A DNA stretch of 64,000 nt from Hydrogenophaga sp. SL48 (GTDB lineage: Bacteria > Pseudomonadota > Gammaproteobacteria > Burkholderiales > Burkholderiaceae_C): positions 3,844,001 to 3,908,000 of the forward strand of contig NZ_CP063400.1 in NCBI RefSeq assembly GCF_021729865.1, in the 5' to 3' direction. The position numbers and the translations under genes were made by a program. Below are positions 53,279 through 62,166 of the stretch, one piece after another. The stretch's first letter is position 1. Every line of letters starts with the position of its first letter. Below the pieces are notes generated by a model. The model worked only from the letters and a program-made list of their open reading frames with translations. It was not told where the DNA came from and did no database searches.

Positions 53279-55678
53279 TCAATTCCGAACCGGCTTCCCT
53301 GTATTCAACATCCCCAGAATCCGCTCCTGCGTCTTCGGGTGCACGATCAGCGAGCAGAAGGCCCGGCGCTCCAGCGTCATCAGGTAATCCTCGTTCACCA
53401 GCGTGCCGGGATCGACGTCACCGCCCGTCACCACGCCCGCGATCAGCGAGGCGATGTGGAAGTCGTGCTGGCTGATGAAGCCGCCGTCGCGCATGTTGAC
53501 CAGGCTGCCCAAGATGGTGGCCTTGCCGTCGCGGCCGGCCACCGGGAACAGGCGCTTGTGCGGTGCGCGGTAGCCGCCATTGAACAAAGCCTTGGCCTCG
53601 TTGATGGCGACGAACAGCAGCTCGTCCTTGTGCGGCACGACCACGTCGGAGTGCAGCACGTAGCCAAGCTTTCTCGACTCCAGCGCGCTCGTACCCACCT
53701 TGGCCATGGCCGCGGCGGTGAAGCCTTCGGTGAGGAAAGGCAGCAGGTCCTTGCCGGTGGAGGTTTCGGCGTTCTCGGCCGCACGGCGGGCGATGTAGGT
53801 GAGGCCGCCGGCGCCGGGCACGAGACCCACACCCACTTCCACCAGACCGATGTAGCTCTCCATGTGCACCACGCGGCGCGCGCTGTACACGGCCAGTTCA
53901 CACCCGCCGCCCAGCGCCAGGCCGCGCACGGCACTGACCACCGGCACGTTGGCGTAGCGCAGGCGCAGCATGGTCTGTTGCATGAAGCCTTCGGCATCTT
54001 CGATGGCGCTCACGCCCACGGCCATGAAGGCCGGCAGCATGGCCTGCAGGTCGGCGCCGGCGCTGAAGGGCTCGTCGCCCGACCAGATCACCAGGCCCTG
54101 GTATGCCTGCTCGGCCAGGTCCACCGCGGCCATCAGGCCTTCGCAGACCTCGGGGCTGATGGCGTGCATCTTGGTCTTGATGCTGGCGATCAGCACCTCG
54201 CCGTCCAGCGTCCAGATGCGGATGGCATCGTTTTCTTCGATGGTGGTGCCGGCCGTTTCGAACTTCGGCCCGGCCTCGCCGAGCAGCAGCTCGGGGAAGT
54301 GCTGGCGTCCGTAGACCGGCAGACTGCGGCGCGCCTCGAACACGCCCTTGGACGGGTTCCACGACCCCTGAGCGGTGTGCACGCCACCCGCCTCGGCGAC
54401 CGGCCCCTTGAACACCCACTCCGGCAGCGGCGCTTTGGAGAGCGCCTTGCCGGCATCGATGTCTTCCTGGACCATCTTCGCCACATCCAGCCAGCCGGCT
54501 TCCTGCCACAGCTCGAACGGGCCCTGCTTCATGCCGAAGCCCCAGCGCATGGCCTGGTCCACGTCGCGCGCGGTCTCGGCGATGGTGGCCAGGTGCACGG
54601 CGGCGTAGTGGAAGCTGTTGCGCAGGATGGCCCAGAGGAACTGGCCCTGCGGGCCTTCGGCGTTGCGCAGCAGTTTCAGGCGCTCGGCGGCCGGTCGCTT
54701 GAGCATGCGGCCATAGACCTCGTCGGCCTTCTCGCCCGCAGGCACGTACGCTTCGCTCTCCAGGTCGAAGCGAAGGATGTCGCGGCCGACCTTCTTGAAG
54801 AAGCCGGCCTTGGTCTTCTGACCCAGGTTCTTGAGCTCCAGCAGTTTGGCCAGCACGGGCGGCGTGCCGAAGCTGCCATAGAACGGATCGGTCTCCAGGC
54901 TCAGGTTGTCCTGCAGCGTCTTGACCACATGCGCCATGGTGTCCAGGCCCACCACGTCGGCGGTGCGGAAGGTGCCGCTGCTCGCACGGCCCAGGCGCTT
55001 GCCAGTGAGGTCGTCGACCACGTCGTAGGTCAGACCGAAGTTCTCCACCTCTTTCATCGTCGCCAGCATGCCAGCGATGCCGATGCGGTTGGCGACGAAG
55101 TTGGGCGTGTCCTTGGCGCGCACCACGCCCTTGCCCAGTCCGCTGGTGACGAAGCTCTCCAGGTCGTCGAGGATCTGCGGCTGCGTGGTGGGCGTGGCAA
55201 TCAGCTCCACCAGCGTCATGTAGCGCGGCGGGTTGAAGAAGTGGATGCCGCAGAAGCGCGGCTTGATCGCCTCGGGCAGCACCTCGGAAAGCTTGGTGAT
55301 CGACAGGCCCGAGGTGTTGGACGCGACGATGGCGTGTTCGGCAATGAACGGCGCGATCTTCGTGTACAGGTCGAGCTTCCAGTCCATGCGCTCGGCGATG
55401 GCCTCGATGATCAGGTCGCAGTCTTTCAACTGCTCCATGTGCTCTTCGTAGTTGGCCTGGCCAATCAGGTCAGCGTCGCTCACCACGCCCAGCGGCGAGG
55501 GCTTGAGTTTCTTGAGGTTCTCGATGGCGCGGATGACGATGCCGTTCTTAGGGCCTTCCTTGGCCGGCAGGTCGAACAGAACCACCGGCACCTTGACGTT
55601 GACCAGGTGCGCAGCGATCTGCGCACCCATCACGCCCGCGCCGAGCACAGCGACTTTTTTCACTTGGAATCGTTTCAT
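53279..55678 (-). CDS. 3-hydroxyacyl-CoA dehydrogenase/enoyl-CoA hydratase, FadN-like domain order
   Basis: 799 residues. The NAD-binding dehydrogenase comes first (VAVLGAGVMGAQIAAHL at residues 8-24, HFFNPPRYMTLVEL, SGLGKGVVRAKDTPNFVANR). A second dehydrogenase C-domain follows, then a crotonase-fold hydratase (about 480-680: FSAGADLQAM, VRGLALGGGCELA). This is the reverse of E. coli FadB/FadJ and equals Bacillus FadN. It catalyses hydration and NAD-dependent oxidation of acyl-CoA intermediates. FadE-like and thiolase genes flank it. Start MKRFQVKK with an AAAGGAAAC ribosome-binding site. Confidence 0.9.
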   Translation of the reverse strand: MKRFQVKKVAVLGAGVMGAQIAAHLVNVKVPVVLFDLPAKEGPKNGIVIRAIENLKKLKPSPLGVVSDADLIGQANYEEHMEQLKDCDLIIEAIAERMDWKLDLYTKIAPFIAEHAIVASNTSGLSITKLSEVLPEAIKPRFCGIHFFNPPRYMTLVELIATPTTQPQILDDLESFVTSGLGKGVVRAKDTPNFVANRIGIAGMLATMKEVENFGLTYDVVDDLTGKRLGRASSGTFRTADVVGLDTMAHVVKTLQDNLSLETDPFYGSFGTPPVLAKLLELKNLGQKTKAGFFKKVGRDILRFDLESEAYVPAGEKADEVYGRMLKRPAAERLKLLRNAEGPQGQFLWAILRNSFHYAAVHLATIAETARDVDQAMRWGFGMKQGPFELWQEAGWLDVAKMVQEDIDAGKALSKAPLPEWVFKGPVAEAGGVHTAQGSWNPSKGVFEARRSLPVYGRQHFPELLLGEAGPKFETAGTTIEENDAIRIWTLDGEVLIASIKTKMHAISPEVCEGLMAAVDLAEQAYQGLVIWSGDEPFSAGADLQAMLPAFMAVGVSAIEDAEGFMQQTMLRLRYANVPVVSAVRGLALGGGCELAVYSARRVVHMESYIGLVEVGVGLVPGAGGLTYIARRAAENAETSTGKDLLPFLTEGFTAAAMAKVGTSALESRKLGYVLHSDVVVPHKDELLFVAINEAKALFNGGYRAPHKRLFPVAGRDGKATILGSLVNMRDGGFISQHDFHIASLIAGVVTGGDVDPGTLVNEDYLMTLERRAFCSLIVHPKTQERILGMLNTGKPVRN

Positions 55679-55730
55679 GAATCAGTTTCCTTTACGCGTC
55701 ATGCAACGCGTGAGGGGGAGTTGTTCGAGG

Positions 55731-55803
55731 GGCACCGCGGAACCGGCTGTGCCGGGCCGCCAGTGCCGCCCCCTTGGGGGTCGCGCGGAGCGCGGCGGGG
55801 GTG
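55731..55803 (-). repeat. family 1 hairpin repeat
   Basis: CCGGCTGTGCCGG, CCCCCTTGGGGG and CGCGGAGCGCG stems. The element ends at the base adjoining the stop codon (TCA at 55804-55806) of the DUF2147 gene. Confidence 0.85.
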
Positions 55804-56250
55804 TCATTCGATCCTTTGCCAGACCTGCGTGCGGTAGAACGGTCCGATGTAGCCGCGCATCTCCAGTTTTTTGCCGCCGTCGACCGGCTTGAGGCGCGTG
55901 CGGTAGACCTTGCCGTTGTTCGGGTCCACGATGTCACCACCGTCGTAGACGGCCTTGTCATCGCTGTTCTGCTTGAGGTTGCGCAGGATGGTCATGCCCA
56001 GCACGGGTTTGTCCTTGCGGTCGTCGGTGCACTTCTCACACACCGCGTCGGGCTTGGTGTCCGGGTCGAGCAGCTTTTCGATGCGGCCGGAGAAGACACC
56101 GTTGTTGTCCGTGATGCGCACCAGCGACTTCTCTTTCTTCGTGTCGTCGTCGATGGTCTTCCACAGGCCCGCCGGCGTCGACTGCGCGAAGGCGGACACG
56201 GCGGCAAGGCTCAGCAACGCGGTCAGGGCGGTCGTCTTCATGGCGGTCAT
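55804..56250 (-). CDS. DUF2147 exported protein
   Basis: About 148 residues (or 145 from the second ATG at 56241). A Sec signal peptide is cleaved near AFAQ. The mature lipocalin-like domain opens with STPAGLWKTIDDDTKKEKSL and has GRIEKLLDPDTKPDAVCEKC (two Cys), ILRNLKQNSDDKAVYDGGDI and DPNNGKVYR, the DUF2147 pattern. Function unknown; often found with fatty-acid or stress genes. The first ATG overlaps the acyl-CoA dehydrogenase stop (ATGA), so the two are translationally coupled. Confidence 0.88.
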   Translation of the reverse strand: MTAMKTTALTALLSLAAVSAFAQSTPAGLWKTIDDDTKKEKSLVRITDNNGVFSGRIEKLLDPDTKPDAVCEKCTDDRKDKPVLGMTILRNLKQNSDDKAVYDGGDIVDPNNGKVYRTRLKPVDGGKKLEMRGYIGPFYRTQVWQRIE

Positions 56251-58043
56251 GCCAAGGCCGCGTCGGTATCCATCAGCACCTTGCTGCCGGCGCGCGCCGT
56301 GCGCATCAGCGTCGCGGTCTCGGGGAACAGCTTGGCGAAATAGAAGCGCGCGGTCTGCAGCTTGGCCACGTAGAACGGGTCGGTGTTGCCGGCGGCGATC
56401 TCGCGCAGCGCGACCTGCGCCATGCGGGCCCAGAAGTAGCCGAACACCAGGTGGCCGGCCACGCGCAGGTAGTCCACCGCGGCGGCGCCCACCTCGTCGG
56501 GGTTCTGCAGGCCCTTGAAGCCCAGCTCCATGGTGAATTTGGTGATCTGCTCGCCCAGCACCGCCAGCGGGTTGATGAACTCGGCCATCTTCTCGTTGAC
56601 GCCCTCTTCCATCACCAGCGCGCCCACCAGCTTGCCGAATTTCTTGAGCGTGGCGCCGTTGTTGCCCAGCACCTTGCGGCCCAGCAGGTCCAGGCTCTGG
56701 ATGGTGTTGGTGCCTTCGTAGATCATGTTGATGCGGGCGTCGCGCACGAACTGCTCCATGCCCCATTCCTTGATGTAGCCGTGGCCACCGAAGACCTGCT
56801 GGCACATGGTGGCGGCCTGGTAGCCGTTGTCGGTCAGGAAGGCCTTGGTGATGGGGGTCAGCAGCGAGAGCATCTCGTCGCTGTCCTTGCGCACCTTCTC
56901 GTCGGGGTGGTTGTGCACCTTCTCCAGCAGCACCGAGCTGTAGATGGCGAGCGCGCGGCCGCCTTCGGCGTAGGCCTTGGCGGTCAGCAGCATCTTGCGC
57001 ACGTCGGGGTGCACGATGATCGGATCGGCCGGCTTGTCCTTGGCCTTGGCGCCGGTCAGGCTGCGCATCTGGATGCGGTCCTTGGCGTAGGCCAGCGCGT
57101 TCTGGTAGGCCACCTCGGTCAGGCCGAGCGACTGGTTGCCCACGCCCAGGCGGGCGGCGTTCATCATCACGAACATGCCTTGCATGCCCTTGTGCGGCTG
57201 ACCCACCAGGGTGCCGATGGCGCCGTCGATCACGATCTGCGCCGTGGCGTTGCCGTGGATGCCCATCTTGTGTTCCAGGCCGCCGCAGTAGATGCCGTTG
57301 CGCTCACCCAGCGAGCCGTCGGCGTTCACCAGGAACTTCGGCACCACGAACAGGCTGATGCCCTTGATGCCGGGAGGCGCATCGGGCAGGCGGGCCAGCA
57401 CCAGGTGGATGATGTTGGGCGCCATGTCGTGTTCGCCGGCGCTGATGAAGATCTTGTTGCCGGTGATCTTGTAGGTGCCGTCGGCCAGCGGTTCGGCCTT
57501 GGTGCGCATCAGGCCCAGATCGGTGCCGCAGTGCGGTTCGGTCAGGCACATGGTGCCGGTCCACTCGCCGCTGGTCATCTTCGCGAGGTAGGTGGCCTTC
57601 TGCTCGGGCGTGCCGTGCGTGTGCAGCGAGGCGTAGGCGCCGTGCGTGAGGCCGGGGTACATGGTCCAGGCCTGGTTGGCCGAGTTCATCATTTCATAGA
57701 GGCACTGGTTCACCACCAGCGGCAGGCCCTGACCACCGAACTCGGGGTCGCAGGAGAGCGCGGCCCAGCCACCGTCCACATAGGTCTTGTAGGCCTCCTT
57801 GAAGCCCTTGGGCGTGGTGACTTCATGGGTCTTCTGGTCGAGCTTGCAACCCTCGGTGTCGCCGCTGATGTTCAGCGGAAAGATCACTTCGCTGGCGAAC
57901 TTGCCGGCCTCTTCCAGCACCGCGTTGATGGTGTCGGCATCGACCTCCGCGTGCTGCGGCATGCCCTGGAACTCGGCGGTCACGTTCAGCACTTCGTGCA
58001 TCACAAACTGCATGTCGCGCAGGGGCGGGTTGTAGACGGGCAT
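56247..58043 (-). CDS. fadE: long acyl-CoA dehydrogenase (FadE-like)
   Basis: 598 residues from the ATG at 58043 (AGGAG upstream). Larger than the 390-residue class. An N-terminal extension (MPVYNPPLRDMQFVMHEVLN) is followed by the FAD motif TEPHCGTDLGLMRTKAEP, KIFISAGEHDMA, the catalytic-type Glu in MIYEGTNTIQSLDLLGRKVL, and a 100-residue C-terminal helical domain. This matches the membrane-associated FadE-like group for medium and long acyl chains. It opens the beta-oxidation unit after the TetR gene, 36 bp away. Confidence 0.9.
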   Translation of the reverse strand: MPVYNPPLRDMQFVMHEVLNVTAEFQGMPQHAEVDADTINAVLEEAGKFASEVIFPLNISGDTEGCKLDQKTHEVTTPKGFKEAYKTYVDGGWAALSCDPEFGGQGLPLVVNQCLYEMMNSANQAWTMYPGLTHGAYASLHTHGTPEQKATYLAKMTSGEWTGTMCLTEPHCGTDLGLMRTKAEPLADGTYKITGNKIFISAGEHDMAPNIIHLVLARLPDAPPGIKGISLFVVPKFLVNADGSLGERNGIYCGGLEHKMGIHGNATAQIVIDGAIGTLVGQPHKGMQGMFVMMNAARLGVGNQSLGLTEVAYQNALAYAKDRIQMRSLTGAKAKDKPADPIIVHPDVRKMLLTAKAYAEGGRALAIYSSVLLEKVHNHPDEKVRKDSDEMLSLLTPITKAFLTDNGYQAATMCQQVFGGHGYIKEWGMEQFVRDARINMIYEGTNTIQSLDLLGRKVLGNNGATLKKFGKLVGALVMEEGVNEKMAEFINPLAVLGEQITKFTMELGFKGLQNPDEVGAAAVDYLRVAGHLVFGYFWARMAQVALREIAAGNTDPFYVAKLQTARFYFAKLFPETATLMRTARAGSKVLMDTDAALA

Positions 58044-58079
58044 GGGGATGAACTCCTGTGGGTTTGCGAACAAAAAGAA

Positions 58080-58790
58080 TCAGACCTTGGGCGCTGCGCT
58101 CTTTCGCGCGCGCCTGGGTGCTGGTGGGGTGGTGTCGGCGGCCTGCGCTACACTGAAGCGGGCCACGATGCCTTCAAAGGCCGCCAGCGATCGCTTGAGC
58201 GAATCGGGGCTGCGCAGGAAACGCGCCTCGTAGTGCAAGGCCAAGATGAGCGAGTGGATCTCGAAGCGCATCTGGTCGGCGTCGGTGTCGGCGCGCAGGT
58301 GCCCCTCTTCGACCGCGATGTTGATGGCGCGCTGCATCGCGCTCAGCCAGGTGTTCACCGAGCTGGCCAGCGCGTCGCGCACCGGGCCGGGCCGGTCGTC
58401 GAACTCGACCGCGCCGCTGATGTAGATGCAACCCGAGTCGATCTCGACCGAGGTGCGCTTCATCCAGTTGTCGAACATGGCGCGCAGTCGGGGCAGCCCG
58501 CGCGGCGCGCTCATGGCGGGATAGAACACCTCTTCCTCGAAGCGTGTGTGGTACTCGCGCACCACCGAGATCTGCAGCTCTTCGCGCGAGCCGAAGTGGG
58601 CGAACACACCCGACTTGCTCATCTGCATGACCTCGGCCAAGGCACCGATGGACAGGCCCTCCAGGCCGATCTGCGTGGCCAGACCGAGCGCGGCGTCGAC
58701 GATGGCCGCCTTGGTCTGCTGGCCCTTCTGCAGGGGTCGAACCTCGGCGGTTTCACGGCGGGCGCGCTTGACGGAAGAAGAGATGCTCAT
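58080..58790 (-). CDS. TetR-family regulator of the beta-oxidation genes
   Basis: 236 residues from the ATG at 58790. The HTH covers about residues 30-75 (AIVDAALGLATQIGLEGLSI, then GALAEVMQMSKSGVFAHFGS). A ligand domain follows, ending in a basic Pro/Ala tail (PPAPRRARKSAAPKV). A 21-bp operator-like palindrome lies 29 bp upstream. By position it should repress itself and the fadE-fadN-fadA genes, with an acyl-CoA as likely inducer; the ligand is inferred. Confidence 0.85.
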   Translation of the reverse strand: MSISSSVKRARRETAEVRPLQKGQQTKAAIVDAALGLATQIGLEGLSIGALAEVMQMSKSGVFAHFGSREELQISVVREYHTRFEEEVFYPAMSAPRGLPRLRAMFDNWMKRTSVEIDSGCIYISGAVEFDDRPGPVRDALASSVNTWLSAMQRAINIAVEEGHLRADTDADQMRFEIHSLILALHYEARFLRSPDSLKRSLAAFEGIVARFSVAQAADTTPPAPRRARKSAAPKV

Positions 58791-58818
58791 GCAGCGGGGT
58801 GATGGGTTGAAAAAACAA

Positions 58819-58839
58819 ACCGCTCGTAAATCGAACGGT
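58819..58839. promoter_or_regulatory. candidate TetR operator
   Basis: ACCGCTCG-TAAAT-CGAACGGT: 8-bp arms with one mismatch around a 5-bp spacer. Located 29 bp upstream of the TetR start; flanking A/T-rich hexamers would suit a promoter. The dyad resembles fatty-acid-type TetR operators; binding is inferred. Confidence 0.65.
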
Positions 58840-59019
58840 CGTGCTATTTTTACCGCAAAACGTGCCACCCATGCGATCAGCACGCCACAGGCATCGAAAT
58901 TGTTTAGGGGCCAGGGCCTAAAAAGTCCGGAGAAGAACGTTCCGGTGCGGGTTTACCCGCACGCCTTGGCGCCATCCGTCTTGCATCCGGCTTGGCTTGG
59001 TGCGGACGCGCGAGGCGGT

Positions 59020-59102
59020 CAGCCCAGGGCACCGCCGGGCCGGCTCCGCCGGACGGCCAGTGCCGCCCCCTAGGGGGGGTCGCGCAAAGCGCGGCGGGGG
59101 TG
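59020..59102 (-). repeat. family 1 hairpin repeat
   Basis: An 83-bp near-identical copy of 6473-6555. It ends 6 bp from the slmA stop codon (59109-59111). Confidence 0.88.
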
Positions 59103-59108
59103 ATCCGT

Positions 59109-59774
59109 CTACAGCCGGCCGTCGGGCAGCAGCATGGCCAGGCTGTGGTCCAGGCTTTCGCTGGGTGAACGCTTGAAACCGCTGCGCGCAAAGCGCTGCA
59201 GCCGCCCCACACAAAACGAGGTGATCACCGATGCGTCGGCCTGTGCATCGACCGTGGGCGTGGTGGTGCCCACGAGCACGGCCGCTTCGCGCAGGTTCTG
59301 GCGCAGGGCCGATTCGATCTTGTCGAAGAAGAGATTCATGCGCTGCTGCAGCCGCTCGTTTTCAAACACCAGCGCGTCGCCCACCATGACGCGTGTCATG
59401 CCGGGGTTCTTTTCACCGAACTGCAAGAGCAGGCTGACCAGCTTGCGCGAACGAACGATCGCGTCGGGTTCGCGGTCACCCAGCTGGTTGATGAGGCCGA
59501 ACACGGTCTGTTCGATGAATTCGATCAGGCCCTCGAACATCTGGGCCTTGCTGGCGAAATGGCGGTAGAGGGCGGCCTCGCTCACCTCGAGTCTGGCGGC
59601 CAGCGCCGCCGTCGTGACCCGCTCGGCGCCGGGCTGTTCCAGCATGGTCGCCAGCGCCTGCAGGATCTGCACCTTGCGCTCGCCCGGCTTGGGCCGCTTG
59701 CGCCCAACGCCTTCGCTGCTGTCGGCGGCATCGGAAGCGGCGGCGGACATGGGCAGGGGGGCGCTGGAGGTCAT
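59109..59774 (-). CDS. slmA: nucleoid occlusion factor SlmA
   Basis: 221 residues. A short Ser/Ala-rich leader is followed by RKRPKPGERKVQILQALATM and the TetR-type HTH VTTAALAARLEVSEAALYRH, then FASKAQMFEGLIEFIEQTVF, the SlmA signature. The ligand-domain helices contain GMTRVMVGDALVFENERLQQ, also diagnostic. SlmA binds specific chromosomal sites and blocks FtsZ ring assembly over the nucleoid. It lies 2.4 kb from argB, with a two-component pair between; slmA and argB are often direct neighbours in Burkholderiales. Confidence 0.93.
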   Translation of the reverse strand: MTSSAPLPMSAAASDAADSSEGVGRKRPKPGERKVQILQALATMLEQPGAERVTTAALAARLEVSEAALYRHFASKAQMFEGLIEFIEQTVFGLINQLGDREPDAIVRSRKLVSLLLQFGEKNPGMTRVMVGDALVFENERLQQRMNLFFDKIESALRQNLREAAVLVGTTTPTVDAQADASVITSFCVGRLQRFARSGFKRSPSESLDHSLAMLLPDGRL

Positions 59775-59884
59775 GGGCGAAAAGGTCCGTTGGTTTTCGG
59801 CGATGGGCGAGAGTCCCTGCCCGTGGTGTGTCTTCCCTGTTTTGATTCTCGCACAGGCCCGTCGGCCCTCCGCCCGCGCTGAAG

Positions 59885-61360
59885 TCAGGGCGCGACAGCG
59901 GCAGACTGCGGTGTCACCGCGTCAAAACTCACCCGCACCCGCAGGCCATGCCCCATCGCACCCACCGCCAGCTGAAGCTGTGTGCGATGCGCGCGCGCGA
60001 TCTCGTCGGCAATGGCCAGGCCCAGGCCATTGCCCTCGGCCTGTGTGCCGGGCAGGCGGTAGAAGCGCTGCAGCACACGCTGCTGTTCGTCGCAAGCGAT
60101 GCCCGGGCCGTCGTCCTCGACCTCCATCCAGGCGCGCCAGCCGGTCGCCGTGTCGTCCTGCCCGCAACGCAGGGTGATGCGCCCGCCCGGCGGGGTGTAC
60201 TTCACCGCGTTGTCCACGATGTTGATCAGCAGCTCGCGCAACAGCCAGGCATGGCCGCGCGTCTGCGCGGGCTGGCTCTCGATGCCCAGGTCCATCTGCT
60301 TGTTCGCGGCCGCATCGAGGTACAGCGCAAGGATGTTCTCGCACAGCTCGCGAAGGTCCACCTGCTCCATCGGCTGGGTGTCGGCGCTGACGCTGTCGGC
60401 GCGCGACAGCGCGAGCAACTGGTTGGCCAGCTGCGAGGTCCGGCGGGTGGCGTCCCGCAAGCGCTGCACCTGTTCCACGCGCAGGCTCAGCAGGTCGCCT
60501 GCGCCCATGGAGCGGGCGGCCTGCGCCCAGGCCTCGACCTGGGCCTGCAGACCGGCCAGCGGCGTGCGCAGCTGGTGCGCGGCGTCGGCGACAAAACGGC
60601 GCTGCGCCTGCGTCTGGTCGTTCACCAGCGAGAACAGGCGGTTGAGCGACGCCACGAGCGGGCGCACCTCGGCGGGCGCGCTCTCGGCGTCGATGGGGCT
60701 CAGGTCGCGCGGGGAACGGTGCTCCACCGCCTCCTTCAGATCGATCAGGGGGCGCAACGCCCGGGCCACGGCCCAGGTCACGGCCGCAGCGGCCACCAGC
60801 AGCAGCAACAGGTTGGGCAGCAGCACACGCAGCAGCACCGTGTCGAGCCAGTGCTGGCGCGCGTCCGATCCGTCGGCCAGCATCACGATCAGATCGCCCG
60901 CCGCCGTGGCGTTGCGCTGCGCCACCACCCGGTAGGTGACGCCGCCTTCGACCACGCTGAGAAACTCCGCGTCGCCGGTCGATGGCAGCACCGTCGGCAG
61001 CCAGGCGTCTCCGAGCAACAAGCGGCCACTGGCGTCCATCAAACCGTAGGCCGCAAAGCCTTCCCGCTCTTTGAGAAACTCCTCGACCGGCGGCGCCAGG
61101 AGCAGCGCGAGCCCCAGCTCGGTGCCCAGCGCGCGGGGCTCGGAACCGTCTTGGCTCACCACCACCGAATCGGCCAGCAGCGGCACCAGGCGCAGCAACT
61201 GCTGGTCCTGCTGCAGGGCCGCCGTGCCGGCACTCTGGTAGTGGAAGAACACGCTGACCAGCCCCACCATGCCCAGGGGGAGAAACAGCATCACCAGCAG
61301 GCGGCGCTGCAGGCCCCAGATCAGGCCGTCCGAGGCGGCACGCTCAGCCCTTGGGCGCAT
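59885..61360 (-). CDS. sensor histidine kinase, TctE/QseC-like
   Basis: 491 residues: span 1 about 20-40, an extracytoplasmic 2CSK_N-type domain to about 170 (DGSEPRALGTELGLALLLAP), span 2 about 176-198, and a HAMP-like linker. HisKA has His262 (ADAAHQLRTPLAGLQAQVEA); HATPase_c has NIVDNAVKYTPPGGRI and GNGLGLAIADEIARAH. The 2CSK domain is found in tricarboxylate-sensing TctE. No tct transport genes are visible, so the ligand is open. Its start overlaps the response-regulator stop by 17 nt. Confidence 0.9.
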   Translation of the reverse strand: MRPRAERAASDGLIWGLQRRLLVMLFLPLGMVGLVSVFFHYQSAGTAALQQDQQLLRLVPLLADSVVVSQDGSEPRALGTELGLALLLAPPVEEFLKEREGFAAYGLMDASGRLLLGDAWLPTVLPSTGDAEFLSVVEGGVTYRVVAQRNATAAGDLIVMLADGSDARQHWLDTVLLRVLLPNLLLLLVAAAAVTWAVARALRPLIDLKEAVEHRSPRDLSPIDAESAPAEVRPLVASLNRLFSLVNDQTQAQRRFVADAAHQLRTPLAGLQAQVEAWAQAARSMGAGDLLSLRVEQVQRLRDATRRTSQLANQLLALSRADSVSADTQPMEQVDLRELCENILALYLDAAANKQMDLGIESQPAQTRGHAWLLRELLINIVDNAVKYTPPGGRITLRCGQDDTATGWRAWMEVEDDGPGIACDEQQRVLQRFYRLPGTQAEGNGLGLAIADEIARAHRTQLQLAVGAMGHGLRVRVSFDAVTPQSAAVAP

Positions 61361-62036
61361 GGTCCGGCGGCGCCATCAGCTCCAGGCGGTAGCCAAAACC
61401 CCGGATGGAGCGCAGCGCCACGCCCGCCGGTTCGAGCTTGGCCCGCAGTCGCGAGACATAGACCTCGATCGCGTTGGGCGTGATCTCCTTGTCCCACCCG
61501 GTCAGGGCGGCCAGCAGCTTGTCTTTGGCGGCGGGCTTGGGCGCCTGGAGCAACAGGTATTCGAGCACGGTCCACTCGCGCGGGCCCAGCTCCATCGGCT
61601 GTCCGGCGAGGCTCACGCGCCGTTGCGCGGTGTCCATCTCCAGCGGCCCCAGCCCCAGCACCGCCGAGGTCGCGGCCTGCGAGCGGCGCAGCAGGGCGCG
61701 CAAGCGCGCTAGCAGCTCGGGCAGCTCGAAGGGCTTGAGCATGTAGTCATCGGCCCCGAGGTCCAGGCCCTGCACGCGGTCGTGCAGCGCGTCGCGCGCG
61801 GTCAGGATCAGCACCGGCATGGTGAGTCCGCGCCCGCGCAAACGCTGCGTGAGCTCCAGGCCGTTGAGCCCGGGCAGGCCGATGTCCACGATCGCCAGAT
61901 CGAAACTGTCGCGCTCCAGCGCCTGCTCGGCCCGCTCACCGCTGCCCACCCAGTCCACGGTGTAGCCAGCGTCGGTGAGCCCCAGCTTCATGCCACTGGC
62001 GACCATCACGTCGTCCTCGACCAGCAAAAGCCTCAT
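61344..62036 (-). CDS. OmpR-family response regulator, TctD/QseB-like
   Basis: 230 residues. Receiver: E7/D8/D9, phospho-acceptor D51 (DIGLPGLNG) and Lys near 102 (LKPFELPELL). Winged helix about 125-220, ending LRSIRGFGYRLE. It pairs with the kinase that overlaps it by 17 nt. Family members bind direct repeats upstream of transport or motility genes; no target is evident here. A divergent hairpin repeat precedes it, 7 bp upstream of the ATG, so the promoter probably lies within or beyond the repeat. Confidence 0.9.
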   Translation of the reverse strand: MRLLLVEDDVMVASGMKLGLTDAGYTVDWVGSGERAEQALERDSFDLAIVDIGLPGLNGLELTQRLRGRGLTMPVLILTARDALHDRVQGLDLGADDYMLKPFELPELLARLRALLRRSQAATSAVLGLGPLEMDTAQRRVSLAGQPMELGPREWTVLEYLLLQAPKPAAKDKLLAALTGWDKEITPNAIEVYVSRLRAKLEPAGVALRSIRGFGYRLELMAPPDHAPKG

Positions 62037-62042
62037 CTAGTG

Positions 62043-62123
62043 CTTCCCCCTGCCGCGCTTCGCGCGTTCCCCCTGAGGGGGACGCGCCCTGGGACCGGCG
62101 GAGCCGGATCCTCGGGCGCCCTG
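62043..62123 (+). repeat. divergent family 1 repeat in opposite orientation
   Basis: CCCCCTGAGGGGG, GCGCTTCGCGC and CCGGCGGAGCCGG stems. This copy does not abut a stop codon: it lies just upstream of the response-regulator start and 43 bp from the argB stop. Confidence 0.75.
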
Positions 62124-62166
62124 GATCGGAGGCCTCGCTCCGGACAGGAGCGTGCGAGTTGCCATG

